Part shown: positions 39,901-51,300 of the stretch, piece by piece | Layout: every line of letters starts with the position of its first letter | Position numbering within the stretch: position 1 is the stretch's first letter | Assembly (NCBI GenBank): GCA_000310025.1 | Contig: FN647849.1 | Span: 119,058 to 173,951, forward strand | From: Ectocarpus siliculosus | Lineage: Eukaryota > Sar > Phaeophyceae > Ectocarpales > Ectocarpaceae | Reading direction: 5' to 3' | Length of the DNA: 54,894 nucleotides | The notes under the pieces: generated by a model | Database searches by the model: none | Told to the model about the DNA's origin: nothing | What the model saw: the letters and a program-made list of their open reading frames with translations, nothing else | Made by a program: the position numbers and the translations under genes

Positions 39901-42900
39901 ATAGTACTCCTCCCACCCCGCCCCACAATTGTCAATCCAACTCTAAGGGCCCAAGGCATCTCTACCTGGGTGCACCACGCGTCCAGACTCAAGCTGATGT
40001 GCCATGAGCGATAGACTGCGCAGTGAAATGCGGCTCTCTCTTGTGTGCTGTCGCTTTCTCTTCATTTTTTCCCGTCATTGCATCCCTTCGGCGCGTAGAA
40101 CACCGGCGTTTCCATCAGGGTAGAAGACTTGCGACATCGTGTGCAGCTCGTTCTGGCGGATTTCCGGGACGTGCTCTTGACGATGTTCACGGACTACAGC
40201 GAGGTGCGATGGTTGGTGCACAAGGTGTTGTTTTCGCCACTGAGAACGATGCCCATCAGTTCTGTTTTTCGGTCGTCGTGCTTGGGCCTCAGGTGACTCT
40301 AATAGACGAGCCACATGGCAAGGGATGTGTGTCTCTTGGACGGATAGGTCAACCAACTCTCGTTCGGATGAATCGACCAGAATTTGTCTTGCATTTCTGT
40401 TACGTCAAACCCCTGTTCGCCAGGAGAATGCCAAAGCATCAACGCTGTTGATCAACAACGTTGTTGTTTGCTAACATGCCGAACACGACAAACACGTGAG
40501 CAATAAATCGCGTAATAGACCTCACCCTTTTGCCTTGGAAACGTAAACAATCAGCGGGAATCGGGTCTAGAACGACTTGCCGTGGCGCCGGCAACAAATC
40601 CGGCCACATTGGACGCTGAGAAAGCCAATGGGAGTAAGAAGAAGTTGCTCGCCGAGGACGGTGCTGCAGCAGACGAAGAAGAGTCTCAGGCCTCCACGTC
40701 TGATGACAACGGCAGCGTTACCAGCGGCAGTACGAACAACAGCGCTAGCGCGCCCGCGATGGCCCTGGAACAGGCAAGAGCTCTGATTACGATTGTGACG
40801 GTAGATTGCTTGAAGCCATCACTTGAGAATAGCGGTAACTTCCTTAGAAACAGAGCACCTGGAGCGTCGTCGTGTAGCTTCCGCTTTCTGGCAGCGTTCG
40901 CACTACCGACGACCTTCTGTCGGCGTCCCGTCGGCGGTCTACAGCGAATCCCGGGGAGCGAAGGGGTGGACACGGCCTTCATTATCCCCCCCCGGTGCTC
41001 CCCCCTCCGCACCCTCCTTCCAGGCTTCAATCCCGACAACCTCGGTGGCAGCAAGCCCATTCCCTGGGCTGCTTGCCTTGGAGGAGTGCCCAACTAGACT
41101 CCAGCGAGCTAGCAGTCCTGCCAGGACTGAAAGGATACGCGCTGCAGGCGTGAGCCCAGTGTGGTCGGTAGGGGCGGGTGAGGGCGACGAAGCTGAACCG
41201 TGTGGTGGCGGTACGGGAATGGGGACCCGTGGGGACCGGGCGCTCGTGGAGAAGCTATCCATGTCTGGGGCTCAGTTTTTGGATCTCGTGGTGAGGACAA
41301 AGACAAAATCGAAGTCGGAACAAACGCCTTGTTCCATAAACAAATAATGCGTCGTTCGGGAGGAAGAGACGGGGAGGAGGGGGGAAGATGTAAGGTTTGA
41401 CTATGTCCCGCGGTAGACGTGCGTGATAGTGCTACGATTGGATGCCCAACACCATCTGACCACGCATATTTGTCGTAAGCAAGAATTTGCGGAAAAATAA
41501 GCTTACGAGACCGAAGTAAATTTAGTGACGATTGAACCGTAGACACGCGTCGCCGAAAACCAATCAGTTCATGTCGTTAACCCGCAAAATAGAGCAACTG
41601 CGAGGTGTTGGAGGGAAGGTTCGGCTGGGCAGCTGGGGCAAGCGTCATCCACCGGGTCACACGGGAAGGACGAAACAGGAAGACAGCGCGCAGTCTCGAG
41701 ATCCTCGGTTGTCCTGGCGCTCATGGTGGTGTCGACACCTCGCCTAAGACTGAGAACAGCGACAGCGCAGCCAGCGCACGAAACACACGATGCCGACCCT
41801 CGTCGGCTGGTAGTGGGAACCCGCGTCGCCCGCAGACAAAGCGCGGCAAACAGGCACCGCGCAAGGGAAGGGGTGGCCAGCGCAGTGGCGAGAGTCCCGC
41901 CAACAGCGGCAGAGCAGTCGCAGCCGTGGAGGCTAGCGGTCTGTCCGGCGCAGCAATGGATGACTACGTTCGCGGTGATGGGAGCGATCAGAGTGGCGGC
42001 GCCGCTGCGGCAGCCGCCGCTGGAACCACCAGCAAGACCGGGAACAACACCAGCGACTGCCAAGCAGGGGTGAATCGACATAACGAGATAGGAAAACTTC
42101 ACGAGATGCCGAAGAAGTCGGCCCAAGACGGACAAGGAGGAGGGAAGGATGAAGAGACAGAATCGCTCAGCAAAGAGGCGGCTTTTCTCAAGGTAACCGG
42201 GGACACCGAGGGGGGACAAGGGGGGATGCTGTTCCCTGAGTTTGTGGAGGCGCTGACGCGCCTCTGTCTTAAGCGTTACGCCCCTTGGGTAGCCCCCCGC
42301 AACCAAGGCCCTGGTCCTTCTGCTTCGTCGTCTGCGTCTGCTGCTGCCGCCGCCGCGAGGATAAGCGGGGTAGCCAACGGTTGCGCCGGCTGGAAGAAAA
42401 ACGGCATGGGACTGCCGTTACCATTGAGGGCGAAGTCCTTTGCTCGCGGGAGAAACGTCAATGTGAGATACAAGCCACGATGAAGCTCGGCAAGAGGAGT
42501 TGCATCTTAGCCTAGTACGGTGATGGAGAAGCACTAGCTATCGCAGTGCTGTCCAATAGCCTTGAAAATCACGGCAAGTTCGAAACACAGTCTCCATCCC
42601 GTTGCTTCCTTGCCCATCCGTTGTGACCCCCACACACACCTCCCTCCAGGTAGCATTAATAAGGGCAGGTGATATTCATAGGTCAGAGAGGGTACGGAAA
42701 ACGATTTTGAGGCACCTTTGGGAGAATTTGGAAGAAAAGATTGGCCATCGGTGATGATCCTGTGGGAACAATGCTCCGGCCTCTCGAAGACAATGGTTTA
42801 ACCGCTAAGGCATACAGAACATGAGTATGCCCCCCCCCCCCCGCACCCCTGTATTCTGCTTCCCGTCGTTCTGTGCGAACGTCCCGTGCAATCCCGTGAC

Positions 42901-43718
42901 CACCATGGCGGTGTCCTAGGCCCGGGCCCCACAAGAAAATCAACTTGTCTCTGTGGGACTACCGCTTGCTCACCATCGTCTTCGATTCGCGTTCGAGCAG
43001 CACCTCCTTCCAGAGGTACGAACAAAAAGTCTTCAGGTTTGGGTGCGCTAGAACCGACGGCTACTTGCCCCAATTCTCAGCGAAACCTCTCGGGTGCAGT
43101 CCTACGCTCTTGACCTGCAACCGCAGCATCATCAAGGCCGTTACAGCTTACCACTTTCGGTGAAAGTGGTCTTCTCCATGTCGGAGTACCAGTGTATGTG
43201 TGTCTTGACTGGCCGTGTATATCCTCCTCGTACTTTCCCGTTGCACCAACCTAACCTTCGCTGTACGGTGACCGCACAACTGTCGGTCGTGAGAACAAGG
43301 GTAAGGGTTAGAGGCGAACATGGTGTAGAAAACATTTTCCGCATACAAGCACCAGCAATATTTTTCCGAGAGTCGTCAGCAGCAACTATCTGCAACTGAT
43401 CGTACTTCGCAATATTCTACTCGATTGGTGAAGTACCGCCACGGTCAACAACACAACTCACCAACTTCAACAAACGGCGACCGCTCAATACTGTTCCCCT
43501 TCTGTCCGCTTTGCTCTGGGCATGTGTTGCTCGGTTCGCGTCCAGGTCTTGAATACTAGCCGGGCATCGACTAGACAGGCCGATCGAGAGATTTCCGACA
43601 TCATGGAGGTGAACACCGCGAGAAGTTCTGTGGATCGGCATGTGTTGGTTGTAATGGCGACATAGAGACGCTACATGTCGGGAACCGTGCCAGTATGAAG
43701 CACCAAGGTGTTGCTATA

Positions 43719-43761
<43 letters not shown>

Positions 43762-45846
43762 GCTGTCATCGTCTTCTTTTCACCAAAACAGTTCAGATCT
43801 TGGCTCAGTATCTGCTAACCTGCATACTGGTTCAACTGACGTGGACACCTTCCGTGGCCACCGGCGTACTACCAAGAAAAGGAGCTTCACACTATGACAA
43901 GCAAAGGAAGACAGAAGATAACCATGCATTGCGGGCATTGATTGCGTTCGGACACGATGCACGGCTACCCCGTGAAACACCTAATACGACTTATTCGTTC
44001 TGATAACACGATCAGCCCACCTCTCTCACGCGAACCTATAAACACCTGGTTCAGATCCCGAATTTCCCTCAACTTTGTACCCTCTGGCCGTGGCCGCCCA
44101 ACCTGAAAGGCAATCATGTACTTGAGAGCTTCTTCAGGGCGGTTGATTACACTGTACAAGGACCAAGCGTCGGTACAGTGGCTCGCGCACAGATCTGAGG
44201 ACGAAACCAGCGTCCGTAGGTAAAGCCTCGCGAAACCACGATAAAAGTTGGCCGACGACCCCCCTGTCCACCCTGCATCGTTCCCGCCTCTCGCGAGGAC
44301 AGGTGCACCGCCCCCGCTTGACGAAAATCATGGAGTTATTCGCTGTCGGCGGTCCGTCCACCGCACCTTCACCTGCAGCAGCGTTGCCTGCAACTCCGAC
44401 CACCTTCCAGCCAACCAAGAGAAAATCTTCAACGAGTGGGTCGTCAGATCTCTCCACAAGCAAGGATAGCGACAGCAGTGATAGCAGCAGCACTTCTAGC
44501 GAACGAGACAACCAGGACACCGCCGTGACCCCGGTCGAACCCCCACCTGACGCAAGCAACCGAGTTCGAAAGAGGAGACCGCGACCTCCGGCGATGAAGG
44601 GAGAGAATTGCCGGCTGAGCGTTCGGGAGTTCGTCGGCATGCTGCGCAGTTTAGGGGTAAGGGGGAGCGGTGGGTAGTGAGAGAGAATTTGACGACTGAA
44701 CGTTCAGAGTTCGTCAGCATGGTGCGCAGTCTGGGGGTAAGGGGGAGCGGTGGGGTATGGGAAACGCTGATTGCGAACAACGTTGTTCTTGGAGAATGCG
44801 ATTGAAATGGTCGGGGTTATTGTCACGATCAGATCTTTGGAATTTATTTCGCCGCAGAATCGCTCACTCTACGCTAGACTTGCCGTTAAATATAACAGCA
44901 CCTGCGCCTGAAACTCGTTGTCGAATGTCTCCTTTTGCCTATTCCGTGTTTTCTTGAAAATGTCATTTTTGAAAACACCGGGCACACGCGGGTAGGATAC
45001 GGGACACGGAGGCGCTTCCGACACAAGTCTTTTTGTCCAGCTCGTTTCCTCTCCACCTCAGCAGCCCTCCTCCGCCCCTTTCCAGCCACTGCATGTCTTT
45101 CTTTGATACCGAATGGCATCCCTTTCGAATGAAACACAAAAATCACTTCGACCCCTACTCCTCCGCTTCCTTCTCACCATTTCAGGCTCTGGATTCTCGC
45201 CTCACACTCCGGGAGGCTTGCAGGATCTGCGCAGCTGTAACGGGTTTTGTGGCCATCGCCTGTCCTGCTAGACAACAAGCAACAACGAGGAGGCGACGAG
45301 GGGAGGAGAACGGGCTGTCTGGTCATCCGGAGGGAGAGGAGAAAGAGGAGGAGGCGTTATTGTCCATTGGGGACGACTCCATGGGCCCAGAAGAGTTCTC
45401 ACGGGCCGTATTCCACTGCGGTGATCTCAAGACCAGGGATGGCTTGTGCCCCGTGTCCCAGGTGGGTGTTCCACATCCGACAAGCAAAATGGCCCGTCGA
45501 GAGCCCAGTTGAACCATCAGCCCTAACCCTTCTCTCAAGCCCTTAGCACATGTCTACATCACAAGAGTACATTTGTTTTCTTGGCGCTCTATGTTCATGC
45601 CTTATATCAATTCAACAGTTGAAATCACCGCACAATCCACCCCTTCGCACCCACACCCTCGTATTGCTTGTTTCTCGTGCTTCTTGCCATCATTGCACAA
45701 CCAAAACAAACGGGGAAAAATCAACAACGAAACGCCAGAGAGTCGGTCTCTTCGTCGTGCACGACCTGTACGAACGCTTCTTGGAAAGGACAGGAGAAGC
45801 TTCGTTGTGGTGGACCCGCGATGGCTCCATGCTACACTGCCGCTGA
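36963..45846 (+). CDS. TPR protein extending into two helix/EF-hand-like modules (5' end not found)
   Basis: Ten phase-compatible exons: 36963-37141, 37651-37780, 38191-38300, 40119-40203, 40555-40773, 41024-41290, 41749-42462, 44303-44656, 45186-45461 and 45739-45846, about 813 aa. Exons 1-3 encode tetratricopeptide repeats: ATAFRQRGEAAFCSGR, then RASARLQSGGEYREAVRDLD with SLVLDPAQPLAFLQKGQALL, then GASRAFLDGLNIAPGH. TPRs form a protein-binding superhelix. The rest shows a repeated order: a helix (FRDVLLTMFTDYSE; LTKIMELFAVG), an SxxxF helix (LSMSGAQFLDLV; CRLSVREFVGMLRSLG) and an acidic EF-like segment (MLFPEFVEALTRLCLKRY; DDSMGPEEFSRAVFHCG), with long Ser/Ala/Lys-rich linkers. Introns after exons 2 and 5 would be GC-AG. 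An alternative third-intron acceptor at 39180 would end the protein early at 39229. The TPR exons are firm; joining to the later exons and the last exon are inference. Confidence 0.6.
42655..42842 (+). mobile_element. Non-LTR retrotransposon copy C, 3' tail only, in an intron
   Basis: About 190 bp aligns with the 3' UTR of copy B: GTGATAT-CATAGG, then AGATTGGCCATCGGTGAT, CCTGTGGGAACAATGCTCCG and TTTAACCGCTAAGGCATAC, ending in 13 C. It is strongly 5'-truncated, as target-primed insertions often are. It lies in the 1.8-kb intron between the seventh and eighth exons of the TPR/EF-like gene, in the same orientation. Confidence 0.85.
43721..43762 (+). repeat. (TTG)14 microsatellite
   Basis: Fourteen uninterrupted TTG units lie in the same intron as retrotransposon copy C. 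They would encode poly-Cys or poly-Leu/Val in sense frames but nothing suggests translation. Confidence 0.95.
44601..44760 (+). repeat. 80-bp tandem duplication spanning an exon end and its 5' splice site
   Basis: The block from GAGAGAATTGCCGGCTGAGC to TAAGGGGGAGCGGTGGGTAG recurs 80 bp later as GAGAGAATTTGACGACTGAA to TAAGGGGGAGCGGTGGGG. It includes the last 18 codons of the eighth exon (SVREFVGMLRSLG) and the donor GGG/GTAAGG. The second copy encodes a diverged SEFVSMVRSLG in a different register with its own GGG/GTAAGG. Several substitutions separate the copies, so the event is not recent. Confidence 0.85.
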
Positions 45847-47503
45847 CACGTTGGAACTGGCTTTGACCAGCAACGCTTGCGGGGCCTACCAATCGGGAAG
45901 GAAGGGTAGGTGCTGGTCTTATGGAGGACATTGGGTCTTCCCCTTGCTGCTCTCCAGTGGTATTCTCGACCTCGGAGATGGTGACATGCTTTACCCGTGG
46001 TTTGAGGGAAGCGGCCTATAGGGATTGGATACAGTAGTACACAGCAGTAAGGACAGCATTTCTTGAACCTTTAGGATTGGTGGACCGGACTTGGACCCCC
46101 GCGTCTGGGTGAAACAAGGGTTGAAGGGATCCTACCACGGCATCGGACTCACCAGACGGAGAAAAAGTAGGTATCGGGGGGGGGGGGGTACCCCTGCTGC
46201 ATGTCTTCGCTGCTATGTAGGCCATTGGCGACCACGCGTCCTGGAGAGGACAGGGCATTGGGCCTACCGGATGGCGAGATGACTGATGGGGGGGAGGGGG
46301 GGCTTTCTTAAGGTGCCCCGTTACGGTAACCGTGTGATCCAATCACTTCACGAACTAAGAACGGCCATGCACCACCATGATTGTGTGTGCACTCCAAATG
46401 CAGAAGAAGTAGGTGATGGTGTTGCTTGTGTGTGGTCTTGAAGCTCGTACAAATGCATTGACAACCAAAACGCGCAGCTGGGTTTCGCCGGTATCTCTGT
46501 TTTCCTTCATTGTATTGTAGACTGTGCAGTTTGCCCACAAGGGCCATGTATACCCGACACAGCGCCCCGGCATTCATTACGGGTGCATGGAGAAAACTCC
46601 TTGGACTTCAGACGGAGAGAGTTCCTCGTCCTTGCATGATGCGCTACCCTACATATACATACATACATTGGTTTGGGTTTTTTGACGTATGTGGGAATTT
46701 TGTCTTCATTTCACACCTCCATCCACGGTGCCAAGTGGAATTGGCCCAAAAACCGGCCGGCGACCTTGACTGAGATTTTTTCCTGGCTGTATTTATCAGG
46801 AGGGAGTAGACAAGGGGCCGAACGGACGATTTTCAATGTGTCAACAATCAACCCCGGCAGCAACCGAAAACAGAGAGAAGTGCGTCAGGCTCATGACCGA
46901 CGCCGAGTCCGACGCTGGGCACGCTGCTCTTTGATTGTTGTGTTGTTCTTGTTTATGGATGGCGAGGCGGAATCGAGACAGACTTACTTGTGGACGATGT
47001 AGCCTTGCATGTGCAAGTTACGGCTCTGCTCTTGAGAAGGAGAGGCTGCTCTTAGTATGTGTTTTCGTTCATGCACGGACTCACTCTGTAGAAGACGGAG
47101 TACGAGTATCCGTTTTTTTATTTTCGTGTGTAACTGCTGGCACAGCAGCCGCGGTGCAGTAGTGCCCCGCAACCTTCGGACGTACGGTGGAATACGAGGT
47201 GCAGTCACACGATTTGGGATTTCGGATATCTCACATAAAACCTGTAACCACACACTTCAGTACAATATAGTCTGTGCTCACAGACCAAATGCTAAATAAA
47301 TGTGGACGGTGAATGATAGTCAAATGTGCTTGCAAGTACTGCATGCACCAGCAGAATGAAGCTTTACTCCGGAGAATGATACAACAACCGCTCATTTATA
47401 CCGACGCTGAACAGCTGTTGGTTATTACAGCAGTAGTCCTCCGAGTTTTCCCGGCCGTTGCGTCCAAGAATCGAATGTATGTACTGCTGTAGATAGATAA
47501 TAC

Positions 47504-47627
47504 GCACAACGGATCGACCGGCGTGAAACGGAGCACTCATCGTGATTTGTAGGCAGCAGCAGCTAGCACAACGGATCGACCGGCGTGAAACGGAGCACTC
47601 ATCGTGATTTGTAGGCAGCAGCAGCTA
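47504..47627. repeat. Exact 62-bp tandem duplication
   Basis: Two identical copies, each beginning GCACAACGGATCGACCGGCG and ending GGCAGCAGCAGCTA, abut with no spacer. No differences were found on base-by-base reading, so the duplication is recent or is an assembly error. Confidence 0.95.
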
Positions 47628-48040
47628 GACTACAGCTGTGACTAAAGCTGATTTAGTCTGTTGCTGAGGCTGCTATAAGAAGATATCGACGTACATTAAA
47701 ATACTCCGGCGTTGCAATGCATTCACACTGCTTACAACAAGCAAATACTGGACAACACCACATTATTATTACACGTTTCCTCTCCCAGGTACAGGTGTAC
47801 ACCAGTACATACCCAACTTTTTGCTGTTTTCGCATCGCCGGCGAGTAAATCGCGAGTGCGTGCACAGCTGGTGTCATATCTGCGCGCTCACCTCGGCGAT
47901 AGTACTGGTAAGTCGAGGACCGAGGAGATGTATCTATGTACACAACGGGAAAAATTAGATCAAGATCGTAATTGAAGGTAGCCAGCGTGTGGTAACGTTG
48001 AAGTCGTATGTGTAGAGTCGGTGATGAGAGTAAAAAAACG

Positions 48041-48084
48041 GTTCCCGAAAATACCCGGAAATTTTTGGAATCGGAATGTGGAAC
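48041..48084 (+). promoter_or_regulatory. Cluster of heat-shock-element-like GAA/TTC units upstream of the HSF gene
   Basis: GGTTCCCGAAAA contains the inverted pair nTTCnnGAAn. It is followed within 35 bp by GGAAATTTTTGGAAT, CGGAAT and TGGAAC. The trimeric consensus nGAAnnTTCnnGAAn is approached but not perfect (TTT for TTC in the middle unit). It lies about 280-320 bp before the HSF start codon, compatible with autoregulation. A weaker TTCCATCGGAA sits near 48253. Confidence 0.35.
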
Positions 48085-48364
48085 GATCCGCCGGCTTGTT
48101 TGTCCGTATAACACTCGCTGCTGTCGCTACCTCTGTTTGTGAACACTCCCTTCTTCTTTTGTCGGAGAGAGAGAGATAGAAAGAGAGGGACGGACTCTTT
48201 GTTGGGTCGGCTCTGAGCAGGAGAACGGAAAACCTTTTATATTTGGACGTGGTTTCCATCGGAACCCGGTATATTAAAACACGGAAAAGGCGAGTCACGA
48301 TTTAAAAAAAAAAAGAAAGGGCACGCGACACATCGCCACAGCAGCAGAGACAGGCACAGAGACT

Positions 48365-51300
48365 ATGGGCGCGGAACCCGAACACCTCGTGGCACCAGCG
48401 GAGATGACTGCTTCTTCCTCTCCTCCGGCAACGGCGGGGGATGGCCAACGCGAGCGAGGGCGAATCGGGAAACGAGGTGAGTTTTGTTGCGCGCGCGCGT
48501 TTTTGGTTGCTCCGTGGTTTCTCTCATCTGTCTCTCTCTGACCCAAAATTGCAAAAATTACTTTTGGTTGCTCGGCCCGACACCGTTGCGTTGCGTGCGC
48601 GCTGAGGGGTGTGCTCCTGCCATAGCCAAGGGGCCTATCCCTCTCTCAGCCACCGCCCTGCCATGCGTTTCGGACTCCGCCCGCAGGCGCGCCGCAGGCG
48701 TTCGCGAGGAAGCTGGCCGAGATCCTGACGACGGAGAGCACGGCGACGATCAGCTGGAACGCGAATGGATCCGCCTTTCAAGTCCACGACGTGGAGCGCT
48801 TCAGCGAGGACATCCTCACCAAGTACTACCGGCACTCCAAGTTCTCGTCCTTCCAGCGCCAGCTCAACCTCTACTCCTTCCGCAAGATCGTCAAGGGCGC
48901 GGACGCCGGCGGCTACGCGCACCCCATGTTCCGGCGCGACAGGCCTGACGACCTCTACCACGTCCGCCGCTCCATCTCGGGTTCCGCTCGGTATGAACCG
49001 GCCGCCGCAGCTGCGAAGGCCACCGCAAAGCGCAACGCCGCGGCTTCCAAGGCGGCCGCCCTGAAGCAGCAGGCGAGCGCCGCCGCCGCCGCCGCCCGGG
49101 GCGAGTGGTCCCCGCCCGCGCGCGTACACAAGTCCGGAGCGGCGGCGAGGAGGGTCGGGAAGTTGCGCAACAAGTCGTCGCCGGCCGGGAGCAACAGCAG
49201 CAGCAGAGGAGGAGACAAGCCCTCCTCCTACTCCGCCCGACTCGTTGCGGACCACCAGAGAGCGGGCGTTGCCACAGCAGCAGCAGCGGCGGCACCTGGA
49301 TCAGGGGGGGGGGGCGTAGGGATTCCGGCCTCCTCGGCGGACGCGGCCGCTGGTTCCTCGGATGCGGGGGAGAGATCGCCGTGGACCTCCGGAGAGAGCA
49401 GCGACAGCGACGCTGCGGCCACTCTACCCCAGGCGGGGGTGTCAGCTGCTTCCGCGAGGAGAAAACAGCAGCTGCAGCAGCAGAGAAAACAACAAGCCCG
49501 CCGCGGCGACACTGCTGCTGCCGCCGCGACCGATTCCTCAGGCGACGAGGCATCGTCCTCGGAGGATAGCGACGAAGACTGCGTAGGAAGGAGTCATGAA
49601 CAGCAGCAGCACGCGTTGGAGCGAGGAGGTCGGCTGGCGGAGAAACGGCAGCAGCAGGGGCGGAGGAGCTATTCCCCCTCACTCCGGGACACATCGGGCG
49701 AGGTGGCTGGAGAGTGCGGCAGGGGCGGGGGGGAGGGGACGCAGCAGCTGCGGGATGGAGGAGAGGCACCCGCCGGTGCTGGCTCGGCCTCTCCCACGCG
49801 CAAGTCGTCGCCCTTCTCCTTTTTCAAGAAGTTCAGCTTCGTGGAGAGGGTGAGAAAGAGAGTATTTGCTTTAACTAATATATGGTAGGTGGAATTCAAA
49901 TATATTAAGCGCGGCAAGCAATTACGCCCCGTGTGCTTTGGTGCAATGCGGGTTCTTTCATCAATGAGTTGTTTAACTTCAAGTGGGTGCACCGCCGCCG
50001 CCGCCTCCGGATTGCTTGCTGCCTGCAGCTGGTGTTGGCTGCAGATGTGATAATGGGGGTTGGATACGCGATATGTAGCGTGCAGACACGGTCGCTTTCC
50101 GAACGGTAGATATACCTCTACGACCACACAGCAATAAACAGCCTTAATTCCACACACGCACCAGCTTGCTTGCTTGCTCGCCTCAACGAGTCTATCTTTT
50201 GGTCAGGAAGTGACAATATATTGTGTGTGTGTGGTGTCTGTTACCCCAAACGGGGCTTAGATAGACGTGCTTGCTGGCTTTGTTGCTTCCGTCTATTTTT
50301 TCAAAACCCTCTCGAATGCCCGAGGGATGAAGAGCCACGGCACTGAGTGATGAGAGATGTCTTCGGTGTTTTAGGGAGCACAGGTGCATGTCTGGGCTCC
50401 TTGCCGGTGTTTGTCCTCGACAACGTTACGTTTGAAGAATCACGAACTGTATTGTTTGGTTCCCGGATTTTCGGAACACGTCGTTCGCGTCCACGTTCTA
50501 CCCTCTCTCCCTGCGCCCTCTACACTACGACTGCCCATGTTTCCCGGTGTTCTCGCATACAGCTGCAGCAGTGCATAGCACACCCACATTAGCGACGGAT
50601 GAATACTTGGTTACTACCGTTAGGTTGGTTGTCGGTTGAGTCCCATGGTCCCCCTGTTCTGAGCAGCCCCTTCTTCTGCACAACAATTGTTTTTTCGGGT
50701 CTGTTGCCGCGGAGTTAATTTTTTTCCGTCTCTTTTTGCTCGAGTCCCGAAAGTTTAAATTTTGCGCAAGAGGCACGCCAGAACGGCGGTGGCATCTTCG
50801 CGTCCTCTATGTTCGAGGGCCCTCCTTTGCTGCCTCCCCACCCCCCACAGCAGGTAGTTGTTCTTGGAGGCGTGCAATAGCCGGGAGGTCTCCGTAGATT
50901 GTGGACCCCCATTAATCTGTTGCGCCAAGAGTCTGTTGAGGTATTATAGTATGTATGTAAACTACGGCGGTAGACCCAGCGTGTGGGGGTCTCAGTCATG
51001 CCCACAGGTACAGAAGGCGACCCCTACTGCTGTCCATACTGACCTGGGCGGGAAGAACTTCAAATTCAAAAAGTTGGGAGAAAAGTGAAGAACTCGTCTG
51101 CCCCTGTCCATAGTATGCATGTGAACTGGTGGTCAATTTCCAGGACGTCGACAGAGCTGTTCTAAAGTGAAGTACTGTATACGTATGCGTACCATTCTCT
51201 TTCCACCCTCTCAGCGAGTAGTTTGCTGTCTGCATGGTTCTGGTTTTGTTGGGGCTGCTATAAGAACGAACCTATAGAGGAAGGGAGAAACTATTTATTT

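Larger units (their letters stand above)
45847..48364. other. Intergenic, no supported gene
   Basis: This lies between the TPR/EF-like gene and the heat-shock factor gene. It has a G-run at 46169-46189, CAGTA/TACTG-rich palindromic spots near 46030, 47420 and 47480, and an exact 62-bp duplication. The last 350 bp form the heat-shock factor promoter and 5' UTR. Open frames here lack motifs. Confidence 0.45.

Noticed and set aside
41569-42306. 245-codon minus-strand open frame
   Set aside because: It is antisense to the seventh exon of the TPR/EF-like gene, which has a recognisable motif and phase-consistent neighbours.
48891-49769. 292-codon minus-strand open frame
   Set aside because: It is a shadow of the GC-rich low-complexity part of the HSF exon.
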